NCBI GenBank assembly: GCA_965243825.1
Contig: CBDEVT010000001.1
Location: 2,976,001 to 3,040,000 of the forward strand
Source: JAJCYX01 sp965243825
Lineage (GTDB): Bacteria; Chloroflexota; Dehalococcoidia; Lucifugimonadales; Lucifugimonadaceae
Reading direction: 5' to 3'
DNA length: 64,000 nt
Below are positions 41,426 through 49,590 of this stretch, piece after piece (the first letter of the stretch is position 1; each line of letters starts with the position of its first letter). The notes beneath the pieces are model-generated. The model searched no databases, was not told where the DNA came from, and saw only the letters and a list, made by a program, of their open reading frames with translations. The position numbers and the translations under genes are program-made.

Positions 41426-41873
41426 CGCAGCGTGTCCCTTCAAGAACGCTATTCATTGATTCACCCAGTAATGTGATCTGATCCGGCGAAAGCTTCGAGA
41501 AGAAGTGCTCTTCAATACCTCGAAGATGCGTGGGTGCCGCCCGGCGGAGCTCGCGTTTACCTTGCGGGGTCAGCACAGCATAGGTTCCACGTTTATCGTC
41601 CTCACAAGGCTCCCGGCAGACTAGTCCGGCCTGTTCCATGCGATCAATTAGCCTGGTCAGACCCGACCGAGAATAGAGCACGCGATCTGCAAGATCCTGT
41701 AGGCGTAGCCTGTCTTCACCTGAGGCTGAAAGCTGCAGCAGCACGTCATACCACGGAAGCGAAATTCCGCGCTCCTCAACGAGATTCTTGTTCAGAGTCT
41801 CGGCTATCTGTTGGTGTGCCCTGAGGAAGTTGCCAAATATTTCCAGGCGCTCTTTGTCCGGCCTTGATGCCAT
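41403..41873 (-). CDS. MarR family transcriptional regulator
   Basis: 156 residues, the typical size. Winged-helix core: LPWYDVLLQLSASGEDRLRLQDLADRV (about 39-65), recognition helix near SRSGLTRLIDRMEQAGLVCR (68-87), wing CEDDKRGTYAVLTPQGKREL (about 90-109), and dimerising helices at both ends. MarR dimers bind palindromes and are released by small aromatic ligands. It is divergent to a nitroreductase gene, a usual target of such regulators; a 13-base palindrome lies between them. Confidence 0.93.
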   Translation of the reverse strand: MASRPDKERLEIFGNFLRAHQQIAETLNKNLVEERGISLPWYDVLLQLSASGEDRLRLQDLADRVLYSRSGLTRLIDRMEQAGLVCREPCEDDKRGTYAVLTPQGKRELRRAAPTHLRGIEEHFFSKLSPDQITLLGESMNSVLEGTRCVNEGSAS

Positions 41874-41917
41874 GGGTCAATTCTACTGGTGTCCGAAATC
41901 AGACGATACGGTCAGCC

Positions 41918-41930
41918 ATCAGACACTGAT
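41918..41930. promoter_or_regulatory. Candidate operator between marR and nitroreductase genes
   Basis: ATCAG-ACA-CTGAT, a perfect inverted repeat of five-base arms, 44 bases upstream of the marR start in the 151-base divergent region. MarR proteins bind palindromes of roughly this spacing. The palindrome is short, so chance is possible. Confidence 0.35.
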
Positions 41931-42024
41931 CCGTTGTTCAAATCTGGATGTAAGCTTTGGCACTGAATCGCTGGCTTGCTCACACTCATCCCAAACTCAC
42001 ATAGCGAACAGTCAGGAGCGGGAT

Positions 42025-42612
42025 ATGACACCTTCGGAAGGGCGTGTACCCACGCCGGGAACAGACAAACTTGATCGAGTTTTCGTTGAGCGTTGGTCTA
42101 CACGCGCGTTTTCGCCTGAGCCGTTAAGCCAGGAAGAGATCGATACTCTGTTCGAGGCAGCTCGGTGGGCGCCGTCTTCAAACAACTCGCAGCCGTGGCT
42201 TTTCCTCTATGCAACTGACGGTCCGGAGAGAGAGCTGTTCAACTCGTTGTTACGTCCCGGAAACCGGACATGGGCACCGTCCGCACCTCTCCTGGTGTTT
42301 GTAGCAACGTTGAAAGGCAACGACGAAGGCAGAGTATTTCGCACAGGCCAGTTCGATGCGGGAGCTGCCTGGATGTCTTTAGCCATACAGGCGACGAAGA
42401 TGGGACTGCACACGCACGCGATGGGCGGAATAAACATCGACGATGTGCACGAAAAACTTGACCTGCCGGAGGACAGATACGACGTTCTGGTTGGTATCGC
42501 TATCGGGCGGCGCGGCGAAATTTCCGGGCTGGCAGACGACCTTCAGGCCCGCGAGAAACCGAACAACCGGAAACCGCTAGAAGCCATAGCCCACCGCTGG
42601 TCTATCTCTTAA
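42025..42612 (+). CDS. Nitroreductase family protein
   Basis: 195 residues from ATG at 42025, with AGGAGCGGGAT just upstream. FMN-binding: ERWSTRAFSPEPLSQEEID (about 22-40) with the Arg pair, and FEAARWAPSSNNSQPWLFL (about 44-62). Later AGAAWMSLAIQATKMGLHTHAMGG marks the substrate/flavin face. These dimeric flavoenzymes reduce nitro groups, quinones or enones with NAD(P)H. The divergent marR gene probably controls it. Confidence 0.93.
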   Translation: MTPSEGRVPTPGTDKLDRVFVERWSTRAFSPEPLSQEEIDTLFEAARWAPSSNNSQPWLFLYATDGPERELFNSLLRPGNRTWAPSAPLLVFVATLKGNDEGRVFRTGQFDAGAAWMSLAIQATKMGLHTHAMGGINIDDVHEKLDLPEDRYDVLVGIAIGRRGEISGLADDLQAREKPNNRKPLEAIAHRWSIS

Positions 42613-42640
42613 GGTTGTTGATTCGCACATGCGGTCAGCC

Positions 42641-42982
42641 TTATCTGACCGGCATCCAACCCATGCCCTGGTTGGCCTCTTCAAGCCCGCCTCTGTAGAC
42701 CCACTCCCGACCGGCTGCATCAACCTTGCGTGCAGACTCTGACTCGATGTCGAGTTTCAGAGAGCCCGTTTCGCACTCAATCTCCACTTTGAAGTCTACG
42801 TGCGACTTGATCTTCACTGGAGTGCTGTGCATCACGTTCGACTCGTTAACGGCAAGCGTCAGCCACGGTTCTTCTTTTCCGGTGATCACCTGCGAGAACC
42901 TGGTCTTGTCGACAATCTTAAGACCGTCGGATTCGCAACTGAAGAACGGACTGGCGGGAAACGGGTCGTACGGAAAGGCCAT
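42641..42982 (-). CDS. Hypothetical protein, all-beta
   Basis: 113 residues, not recognised. Alternating hydrophobic strands (LKIVDKTRFSQVITG, WLTLAVNESNV, KIKSHVDFKVEIECETGSLKLDIES) suggest a small beta-barrel or sandwich; no signal peptide or membrane helix. GAGGACTTTGCA stands before the ATG. It lies between the convergent nitroreductase stop and hflX, 52 bases downstream of hflX on the same strand. Confidence 0.6.
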   Translation of the reverse strand: MAFPYDPFPASPFFSCESDGLKIVDKTRFSQVITGKEEPWLTLAVNESNVMHSTPVKIKSHVDFKVEIECETGSLKLDIESESARKVDAAGREWVYRGGLEEANQGMGWMPVR

Positions 42983-43034
42983 TGCAAAGTCCTCGTCTGG
43001 CGGATGACAGAGCGAGGAATAGCGGCCTCGTAGG

Positions 43035-44204
43035 TCAAATGACCGCTGACGCTGTCCCCGATGCCAACCGCAAAAGGTTTAGCTGGTTATCGATCTCCTG
43101 TCGGAGCCGTTCGATTCCCCAGCCCTCCTTCGCGGAGGTGAGTACTGCAATCTCATCCTGCGGTAGTAACGCCTGGGAAATCGAATCAGGTCCATCAGTA
43201 TCCGGAGATGAGGCGACCAAGTCCCATTTGTTCAAAACCAGGATTCGAGGAGTTTCGGCCAGGCCCATGTCAGAAAGAACGTCCTCCACCACCTGTGCCT
43301 GCTCGGAAGCGTAGTGGCTGCTCACATCAACAACATGCAGCAACAGATCAGCTTCATGAGCTTCTTCGAGAGTTGCCCGGAACGCTGCAACCAGAATAGG
43401 AGGAAGCTTGTGGATAAACCCTACTGTGTCCGAAAGTGCGGCCTTTGTACCTGACTGAAGGAACAACCGTCGGGTCGTGGTGTCCAGCGTTTCGAAAAGG
43501 CGGTCGCGAGAACGAACGTCGCCAGAGGTTAGCCGGTTGAACAGCGCCGACTTACCAGCATTCGTGTAGCCAACGAGCGAAACGGTGAATGCATCGCGTG
43601 TCCTCCGCCGGCGCTGCTGGTTACGTTGAGACCGGACACGTTCGATCTCTTTCTTGACCCGAGACAGTCTGGACCTGACCAAACGCCTGTCGGTTTCTAT
43701 CTGGGTTTCACCTGGTCCTCTTGTCCCGACTCCGCCGCCAAGCCGCTCAAGGTGAGACCACTGCCCTGCTAGCCGAGGAAGCAAATACTCGGTTTGCGCC
43801 AATTCGATCTGCAGCTGACCTTCCCGCGTCCTGGCCCTTTGCGCAAACACATCCAGAATTAATGCTGTGCGGTCAATGACCTTTACCTTGAGCGTCTCTT
43901 CTAGAGATCGCTGTTGAGACGGCATCAGTTCGTCGTCGAAGATCACCGTGTCTACGCGCCGCTCGTGAATGACCTCTTTCAGCTCTTCGATCTTCCCTGC
44001 ACCAATGTACGTCGGAGAAGGCTTGTGCTGATACTGCGTGATCTGAGCGACTGGATTGGTTCCCGCGGCACGGGCCAACTCTGCAAGCTCATCGATCGAG
44101 TCTTCGAGCGTCCACACGCTTCGGTCGCTGCGGACACGGGCACCAACCAGACAGACGCGTTCCTTGAACGGTCCGGTTGAGTATGTGGATCTGCTTTTGG
44201 CCAA
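43035..44204 (-). CDS. hflX: GTPase HflX
   Basis: 389 residues. A ribosome-binding GTPase that splits stalled or hibernating 70S ribosomes after heat or other stress. Seen: the HflX N-domain (LEDSIDELAELARAAGTNPV, about 32-51), GGVGTRGPGETQIETDRRLV (about 156-175) and a long basic helix, then the G domain: G1 GYTNAGKSALF, G3 DTVGF, G4 NKWD. The C-terminal domain is short. TTG at 44204 with AAGGA upstream is the start. A TTGACA box lies 60 bases before it. Confidence 0.95.
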   Translation of the reverse strand: MAKSRSTYSTGPFKERVCLVGARVRSDRSVWTLEDSIDELAELARAAGTNPVAQITQYQHKPSPTYIGAGKIEELKEVIHERRVDTVIFDDELMPSQQRSLEETLKVKVIDRTALILDVFAQRARTREGQLQIELAQTEYLLPRLAGQWSHLERLGGGVGTRGPGETQIETDRRLVRSRLSRVKKEIERVRSQRNQQRRRRTRDAFTVSLVGYTNAGKSALFNRLTSGDVRSRDRLFETLDTTTRRLFLQSGTKAALSDTVGFIHKLPPILVAAFRATLEEAHEADLLLHVVDVSSHYASEQAQVVEDVLSDMGLAETPRILVLNKWDLVASSPDTDGPDSISQALLPQDEIAVLTSAKEGWGIERLRQEIDNQLNLLRLASGTASAVI

Positions 44205-44240
44205 GTGTTCCTTCGCCGCTCGGGTGAGTTAACTGTCCCA

Positions 44241-44267
44241 AGTCTAGACCAGTCGAGCAACTGTCAA
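44241..44267 (-). promoter_or_regulatory. Possible hflX promoter
   Basis: On the minus strand TTGACA (44262-44267), 15 bases, TAGACT (44241-44246), ending 37 bases before the hflX start. The -35 is perfect; the spacer is two bases shorter than ideal. Confidence 0.38.
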
Positions 44268-44350
44268 CTTACCGAGGGGTGGGTAATAGTGACTACTTCG
44301 ACGGAAAGTTACGCTGTAAGTACAAAACTCGGCATCAAAATCCTCAGCGC

Positions 44351-45514
44351 CTATCCGACTTTAAACCCACTCAGGCGGCTAATGCCTTCGTCAATCAGCT
44401 CATCAGGGATCGTGAGCGACAGTCGAATATAGCCCTCACCGGCAGGCCCGTACCCGTTGCCTGGTGTCACAACCACATCGCGCTCTTCCAGTAGTTTCTC
44501 GGCGAACTCCGCGGACGTGTAGTTTCCTGGAACCGGCACCCAGATGTAGAGACCTGCCTGGGGAGCTACGGCGTCGATGCCAATCTCCCTTAACGCTGCG
44601 ACCACCCGATCGCGCCTCTTGCGATAGATCTCGTTGTTCTGGTGAATCCAGTCTTCTGTGAGACTAAGGGCTTCGATTCCCATCTCCTGGACCGCCTGCG
44701 ACAGTCCGGAATCTATGTTCGATTTGACCCGCATCAAGGCGTTGATCATGTTCGAGTTACCGACTGCCATGCCGACTCGCCAGCCTGTCATGTTCGCGGT
44801 TTTGGACATGCTATGGAACTCCATTGCAATGTCTAGCGCACCTTCAGCCTGGAGAATCGATGGTGCTATGTAGCCGTCGTATGTGACTTCGGTGTAGCAG
44901 GCGTCGTGGAGCAGCGCGATGTCGAACTCATTCGCAAACCTGACCGCCTCGTTGAAGAATTCGATCGGTGCCGTTGCACCAGTCGGGTTGTTCGGGTAGT
45001 TGAGCCAGAGAACCTTCGCGGACCTGGCGACATCTGTCGGAATGTCTTCCAACCTGGGAAGCCAATCGTTTTCTGCTTTCAGGGGCACAAAGTGACTCTT
45101 GCCACCGGCGAACATAGTGCCGATCTCGTAGACCGGATAAGCAGGATCGGGAACCAGCGCCGTATCGCCAGGATCGATGAAGCAGAGAGCGGCGTGAGCG
45201 ATGCCCTCTTTCGCCCCAATCAGGTTGATCGCCTCGGTAGCAGGATCAAGCTCAACACCGAATCGGCGAAGATAAAATTCGCAAACAGCGTCACGAAATT
45301 CAGGCAGACCTTCCGACTCTGGATAACGGTGGTGGGCTGGTTTCCTGAGAGCCGTCTGAAGGCGATCCAGAACAGCATCAGGGGTAGGAATGTCCGGATC
45401 ACCTATACCGAAAGAAATGACATCTATGCCCTGCTCTTTCTTCGCGGCTATCGCCCTGGAAATGCCCACGAACAGGTAAGGCGGAAGCTCTTCGACTCTC
45501 TTGGCAAATCTCAT
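44351..45514 (-). CDS. dapL: LL-diaminopimelate aminotransferase
   Basis: 387 residues of fold-type I PLP aminotransferase. It makes LL-diaminopimelate directly from tetrahydrodipicolinate and glutamate. Seen: PPYLFVGISRAI near the start, FGIGDPDIPTP (about 35-45), HHRYPESEGLPEFRDAV, WLNYPNNPTGA (about 168-178), HDACYTEVTYDGY and the PLP Lys in HSMSKTANMTGWRVG (about 229-243), which match DapL rather than aspartate aminotransferase. dapF lies just upstream on the same strand, so these two genes give meso-diaminopimelate for lysine and, if present, peptidoglycan. Confidence 0.92.
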   Translation of the reverse strand: MRFAKRVEELPPYLFVGISRAIAAKKEQGIDVISFGIGDPDIPTPDAVLDRLQTALRKPAHHRYPESEGLPEFRDAVCEFYLRRFGVELDPATEAINLIGAKEGIAHAALCFIDPGDTALVPDPAYPVYEIGTMFAGGKSHFVPLKAENDWLPRLEDIPTDVARSAKVLWLNYPNNPTGATAPIEFFNEAVRFANEFDIALLHDACYTEVTYDGYIAPSILQAEGALDIAMEFHSMSKTANMTGWRVGMAVGNSNMINALMRVKSNIDSGLSQAVQEMGIEALSLTEDWIHQNNEIYRKRRDRVVAALREIGIDAVAPQAGLYIWVPVPGNYTSAEFAEKLLEERDVVVTPGNGYGPAGEGYIRLSLTIPDELIDEGISRLSGFKVG

Positions 45515-45702
45515 GTTTTTCTCGTTGTCATGCTGTCAAAGGTGATTCAACACCTTGTTGTATTTAAGCGAGGTGTTGATAGCACTCTGTGGAGGGCCGG
45601 TAGTGTATCCCTCTACAGTTGCGAAATGTGACTCAAATGTGTTGGCCCGGCATGAAAATGTCAGCGGAGCGGTTGGGATAGACCGCTGTGCACTGCCCCA
45701 GA
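45515..45702. promoter_or_regulatory. dapF-dapL intergenic region with an inverted repeat
   Basis: 188 bases. TCAACACCT (45547-45555) and AGGTGTTGA (45571-45579) form a perfect nine-base inverted repeat with a 15-base spacer. It has no T-run in either direction, so it is a possible protein-binding site or leader hairpin before dapL. Confidence 0.45.
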
Positions 45703-46575
45703 TCAGTCAGGCCAAACACCTTCGAAAACCTCGACGGCAGGACCTTCCAGGAATGCTTCTCCTCGGCTGTCCCAGGAGATCTTCAAGACACCACCGTCCA
45801 CCACCACCTCTACCTCGTCGTCAACAAGTCCATGCGCACGTGCCGCCGTTGCCGAAGCGGTGCTGCCGGTCCCGGATGAGAGAGTTTCTCCTGCGCCTCG
45901 TTCAAATATCCTGGCCCGAATTCGAGATCTGGACAGGACGTTAACGATCTCGAAATTGATGCGGTTTGGGAACATTGGATGACGTTCAACGAGCGGGCCT
46001 ACTTCAACAAGCGGAAACTCTTCCACGGGTCCGTCTGGGAACGCCACCGCGTGTGGGTTACCGACAGCAAGACAGGTGATGTTCAGCCTGTGCTCGCCTA
46101 CCTCAAGCGGAAAATCGTGAACTCGGGTGCTGTCATTGAGGACAGAAATATCGACGGGTATCCGTTCAGGGTCAAACTCAGGAACTCCCATTGCCACTTT
46201 GGCCGCGACCATCTTGTCGCCTTCCATGGTTGGCACAACTGTCCGGACGCCGCCGCCAGTTTCCACCACGAGCCCTTCCGGTCCAGGTATCGCGAGCATG
46301 CGATCGATCACGAACTTTGAGAAGAGCCGAATTCCGTTACCGCTCATCTCTGCCTCTGAGCCATCGGGGTTGTAGACGCGCATCCTCACCTGCGCTCCTT
46401 CAGCCGCGGCATCACTCTGAGGCTCCTGAACAAGGACGATGCCATCCGAACCTACTCCGAACGCTGGTTTGCTCATCTCCAACGAGAGCTTGCCCCAATC
46501 ACGATCGATCCCTCGACCATCAATAGCGATGTAGTCGTTACCAGCACCTTGGAGTTTTGCAAACGGAGTCGTCAT
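45703..46575 (-). CDS. dapF: Diaminopimelate epimerase-like protein with serine at both catalytic cysteine positions
   Basis: 290 residues, normal DapF length and two-fold pseudo-symmetric layout: KLQGAGNDYIAID start, VGSDGIVLV, NPDGSEAEMSGNGIRLFSKF and later GNPHAVAF, ERGAGETLSSGTGSTASA. The family epimerises LL- to meso-diaminopimelate with two cysteines acting as acid and base, normally in MCGNG and ACGTG. Here both are serine, Ser78 and Ser234. Other contacts look kept. It may be a serine-type epimerase subclass, have another substrate, or be weak. AGAGGAACAG precedes the ATG. It sits between dapL and miaA. Confidence 0.88.
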   Translation of the reverse strand: MTTPFAKLQGAGNDYIAIDGRGIDRDWGKLSLEMSKPAFGVGSDGIVLVQEPQSDAAAEGAQVRMRVYNPDGSEAEMSGNGIRLFSKFVIDRMLAIPGPEGLVVETGGGVRTVVPTMEGDKMVAAKVAMGVPEFDPERIPVDISVLNDSTRVHDFPLEVGEHRLNITCLAVGNPHAVAFPDGPVEEFPLVEVGPLVERHPMFPNRINFEIVNVLSRSRIRARIFERGAGETLSSGTGSTASATAARAHGLVDDEVEVVVDGGVLKISWDSRGEAFLEGPAVEVFEGVWPD

Positions 46576-46608
46576 CTGTTCCTCTCATCGAATACTGCGC
46601 AGCGTGCC

Positions 46609-47580
46609 TTAGCTTGATGCGGGAGTAATCAACCTGGCAACAACAGGCGCGATTCTTGACAGATCACCGTCGCTCACGTCTACCCAATGAATGCGGTTAT
46701 CGGTCTGCTTGAACCAGTTGTTCTGGTGCCTGATAAGGCGGTTAGTCGCTCGAATTGTACGTTCCCGCGCTTCATCGAGTGTTAGTTCTCCGGCCAGTGA
46801 AGCCGCTATCTCTCTGTACCCAATCGCCGTTAGCGCAGACGACGATAGATCGACACCATCATCAATCAATGCTTTGACCTCATCAAGCCATCCGTTAGCA
46901 AGCATCGCGTCAATCCGGTTGACCACCCGGAGATGTAGCTCAGGGCGGCCGACTTTCAGACCTACAACCACCGACTTATATCCCGGATCAACCGCTGTTC
47001 GGACTTGCTTGTCATAGCCGGAGGCGATCCTCTCCAGTGCTCTGATCACTCTACGATGGTTCTGGCGGTCAATCTCGGCGGCAACTTCCGGGGCCTGAGC
47101 TTCTAGCCTGCCAAACAGTGACACGACACCGTTTAGCGCAAGCTCTTGTTCCAGCTCCTCACGAAGCGATTCGTTTGGTGGAATGCCTGGCACCTGCCAG
47201 CCTTCCAGCAAGCCCCAGACATACTGACCGGTACCGCCGACCAGAATCGGCAGCTTGCCTCGGTGCTGAATTTCGTCAATCAGCTTTCTCGCTACGGTCA
47301 GGAATTCGGCAAGGTTGAAACGGCTGTTTGGATCGAGGAAATCGACTAGATGATGTGGCACCAGCTCAAGGACTGTTTGAGGCGGCCGTGCGGTACCAAT
47401 CTCCATGCCGCGATAAAACAGTCGTGAGTCTGCATTGATGATTTCGCCGTCAAATCGCTGCGCAAGCAGAACTGCGGCATCGCTCTTGCCGGATGCTGTG
47501 GCTCCGACGATGGCAACTAATCGATTGTGTACTGCCGGATCCACAGGATGCTGGTTAGCCAGGTTGGACCTACTGCTCAA
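46609..47580 (-). CDS. miaA: tRNA dimethylallyltransferase
   Basis: 323 residues. It adds dimethylallyl to A37 of tRNAs that read codons starting with U. Seen: LVAIVGATASGKSDAAVLLAQRF (split over about 21-43, P-loop), INADSRLFYRGMEIGTARP (about 50-68), HHLVDFLDPNSRFNLAEF (about 77-94), ILVGGTGQYVWGLLEG (about 111-126) and the tail TRNLIRHQNNWFK-type NRLIRHQNNWFKQ. The start is TTG at 47580, inside the end of tpiA; a GTG 12 codons later is possible. Overlap with tpiA implies coupled translation. Confidence 0.95.
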   Translation of the reverse strand: MSSRSNLANQHPVDPAVHNRLVAIVGATASGKSDAAVLLAQRFDGEIINADSRLFYRGMEIGTARPPQTVLELVPHHLVDFLDPNSRFNLAEFLTVARKLIDEIQHRGKLPILVGGTGQYVWGLLEGWQVPGIPPNESLREELEQELALNGVVSLFGRLEAQAPEVAAEIDRQNHRRVIRALERIASGYDKQVRTAVDPGYKSVVVGLKVGRPELHLRVVNRIDAMLANGWLDEVKALIDDGVDLSSSALTAIGYREIAASLAGELTLDEARERTIRATNRLIRHQNNWFKQTDNRIHWVDVSDGDLSRIAPVVARLITPASS

Positions 47581-48337
47581 ACAGGCGAGCGGTCATCTCG
47601 ACGATTCGCACGAACTCGTCGGCCTGAAGGCTGGCCCCTCCAACCAGAGCTCCGTCAATATCGCTCTGATCAACAAACGGCCCGATGTTAGTTGACTTGA
47701 CGCTTCCGCCGTAAAGAATCCTGATCTTCGCTGCAGCTTCATCACCTGCGAGTAACTCAAGCTCTTCCCGCAGTTCCCCAATGATCTCCTGTGCCTGCTG
47801 AGGGGACGCGGCCTCGCCTGTACCGATAGCCCACACCGGCTCATACGCGACGATCAGCGAATCCCACATGCTGTAATCGGCGAGGCTGTCCTTGAGCTGA
47901 CCACGTACCGTCGGTACCGCGTTACCTGACTTCCGGATATCGAGGCTTTCTCCCACGCAGACGATAGGAACAAAGCCTCCTTCACTGGCTTTATTTGCCT
48001 TGGCGGCTACTGACTCGTCAGTCTCGCCGTAAAGAGCCCTTCGCTCGGAGTGGCCAACTATGATGTGGGTGACCAGCTCATCAAGCATTGACACTGAAAC
48101 TTCACCTGTAAAAGCCCCGGAATCTTCAGATGAAACGTTCTGAGCACCAACTTTGACAAGGCTGCCTTCAACCGTTTTGGAAACGTTCGCCAACCCGGTG
48201 AACGGAGGGCACACGATCACCTCCACTCCGGGGTAGTCAGAACTTCCAGCGGCAATTGCCAGCGCAAGATCGCGGCCCTCTGAAGGGGTCGTGTTCATCT
48301 TCCAGTTACCGGCTATCACCGGTTTCCTGTCTGTCAT
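47570..48337 (-). CDS. tpiA: Triose-phosphate isomerase
   Basis: 255 residues. Interconverts dihydroxyacetone phosphate and glyceraldehyde 3-phosphate. Seen: PVIAGNWKMNTTPSEG (about 5-20, catalytic Lys13), IIVGHSERRALYGETDE (about 92-108, catalytic His), VAYEPVWAIGTGEAAS (about 167-182, catalytic Glu) and ILYGGSVKSTN (about 209-219), GALVGGASLQADEF. GAGGAAACC precedes the ATG. It lies 43 bases after pgk. Confidence 0.97.
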   Translation of the reverse strand: MTDRKPVIAGNWKMNTTPSEGRDLALAIAAGSSDYPGVEVIVCPPFTGLANVSKTVEGSLVKVGAQNVSSEDSGAFTGEVSVSMLDELVTHIIVGHSERRALYGETDESVAAKANKASEGGFVPIVCVGESLDIRKSGNAVPTVRGQLKDSLADYSMWDSLIVAYEPVWAIGTGEAASPQQAQEIIGELREELELLAGDEAAAKIRILYGGSVKSTNIGPFVDQSDIDGALVGGASLQADEFVRIVEMTARLFEQ

Positions 48338-48380
48338 GGTTTCCTCTTATTCAGATGTCGGGCAACGCGAATGTTGTTGG

Positions 48381-49565
48381 CTACGCATCATCCAGAGCGG
48401 CGACCCCGGGCAGAACCTTGCCTTCGAGAAACTCCAACGAAGCACCGCCGCCAGTTGATACGTGAGTTATCTCTGATCGTAGGCCAAGGTCTTCTATCAC
48501 CGACACTGTGGAGCCTCCACCGACAAGTTTGAACGCATCCTGAACGGCAGCAACAGCTCTCGCGACGGAGTGAGTCCCTTCGGCAAAAGACTTCCATTCC
48601 ACGACGCCCATGGGTCCGTTCCAAATCACCTTCTTGGCGGAGAGAATCTCTTGCGCATATGTTTTTCCGGTTTCCGGTCCTATGTCCAACACAAGGGAGT
48701 CGGACGGCACTTCGGTCACATCAACGGTCTGAGGTGTGGAGTCTTCTGCAAACTCTTTAGCCACCACTACATCCGCCGGTGAGATAATTTTCGCTTCGCT
48801 GGAAAACATCAGTTCACCGGCCGTGTGTACGTCGTCGTCACTGATTTCGGCTGAACCAGATCCATACCCCTGTGCCTTGAGAAACGCGGCGACCATTCCA
48901 CCACCTATCAGGATGGTGTCGATTCGCTTCGACAGGTTCTCTAGGACGGTGATCTTGTCCGAGACCTTTGCGCCTCCGATTATTGCCACAGCGGGTGACT
49001 CATCTGAGTCGAGCGCTCGCGAGAGCATCTTCAACTCTCGTTCCATCAAGTAGCCGGCTACTGAAGGCAGATACTCTGCGACCCCGACCGTAGAAGCGTG
49101 AGCCCGGTGGGCAGCTCCAAACGCGTCGTTCACGTAGATGTCTGCAAGAGATGCAAGCCCTTTGGCGAACTCCGGGTTATTGGCCTCTTCGCCAGGATGA
49201 AACCTAAGGTTCTCCAACATTGCGATATCACCTTCAGGAAGGCCTGCAACCACATCTGCTGGGTCTGCCGTATCCCCTGGCAATCCTGCATCGACAACCT
49301 CTGTCCCGAACCAATCTGAAGCTCGTTGCCTGATTGAACCGAGTCTCAACTCTTCGACCACCTTGCCTTTAGGGCGACCGAAATGAGTGCAAAGAACGAT
49401 GCGTGCGTTCTGAGACTGCAGATGATGAATGGTAGGCAGCGCAGCGCGAATGCGTGAATCGTCGAGAATCCGTCCAGTGTTCGGATCGGTAGGCACGTTG
49501 AAGTCGACCCGCACCAGACAGGTCTTGCCTGTTATGTCTACGTCTCGCACGGTCTGTTTAGTCAT
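48381..49565 (-). CDS. pgk: Phosphoglycerate kinase
   Basis: 394 residues. Makes ATP from 1,3-bisphosphoglycerate. Seen: TCLVRVDFNVPTDPNTGRI (about 14-32), HFGRPKGKV (about 61-69), FHPGEEANNPEFAKGLAS, FGAAHRAHAST (about 155-165), KVSDKITVLENLSKRIDTILIGGGM (split, about 200-225), WNGPMGVVE (about 323-331) and the closing GGGSTVSVIE and VSTGGGASLEFLEGK. AGGGACGCG before the ATG. The next gene downstream is tpiA; gap (GAPDH) is not in the window. Confidence 0.97.
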   Translation of the reverse strand: MTKQTVRDVDITGKTCLVRVDFNVPTDPNTGRILDDSRIRAALPTIHHLQSQNARIVLCTHFGRPKGKVVEELRLGSIRQRASDWFGTEVVDAGLPGDTADPADVVAGLPEGDIAMLENLRFHPGEEANNPEFAKGLASLADIYVNDAFGAAHRAHASTVGVAEYLPSVAGYLMERELKMLSRALDSDESPAVAIIGGAKVSDKITVLENLSKRIDTILIGGGMVAAFLKAQGYGSGSAEISDDDVHTAGELMFSSEAKIISPADVVVAKEFAEDSTPQTVDVTEVPSDSLVLDIGPETGKTYAQEILSAKKVIWNGPMGVVEWKSFAEGTHSVARAVAAVQDAFKLVGGGSTVSVIEDLGLRSEITHVSTGGGASLEFLEGKVLPGVAALDDA

Positions 49566-49590
49566 TCGCGTCCCTTTTTGCCTGGACCTG

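Noticed and set aside
44906..45631. Plus-strand frame of 241 codons opposite dapL
   Set aside because: It is antisense to a well-supported aminotransferase and has no domain pattern.
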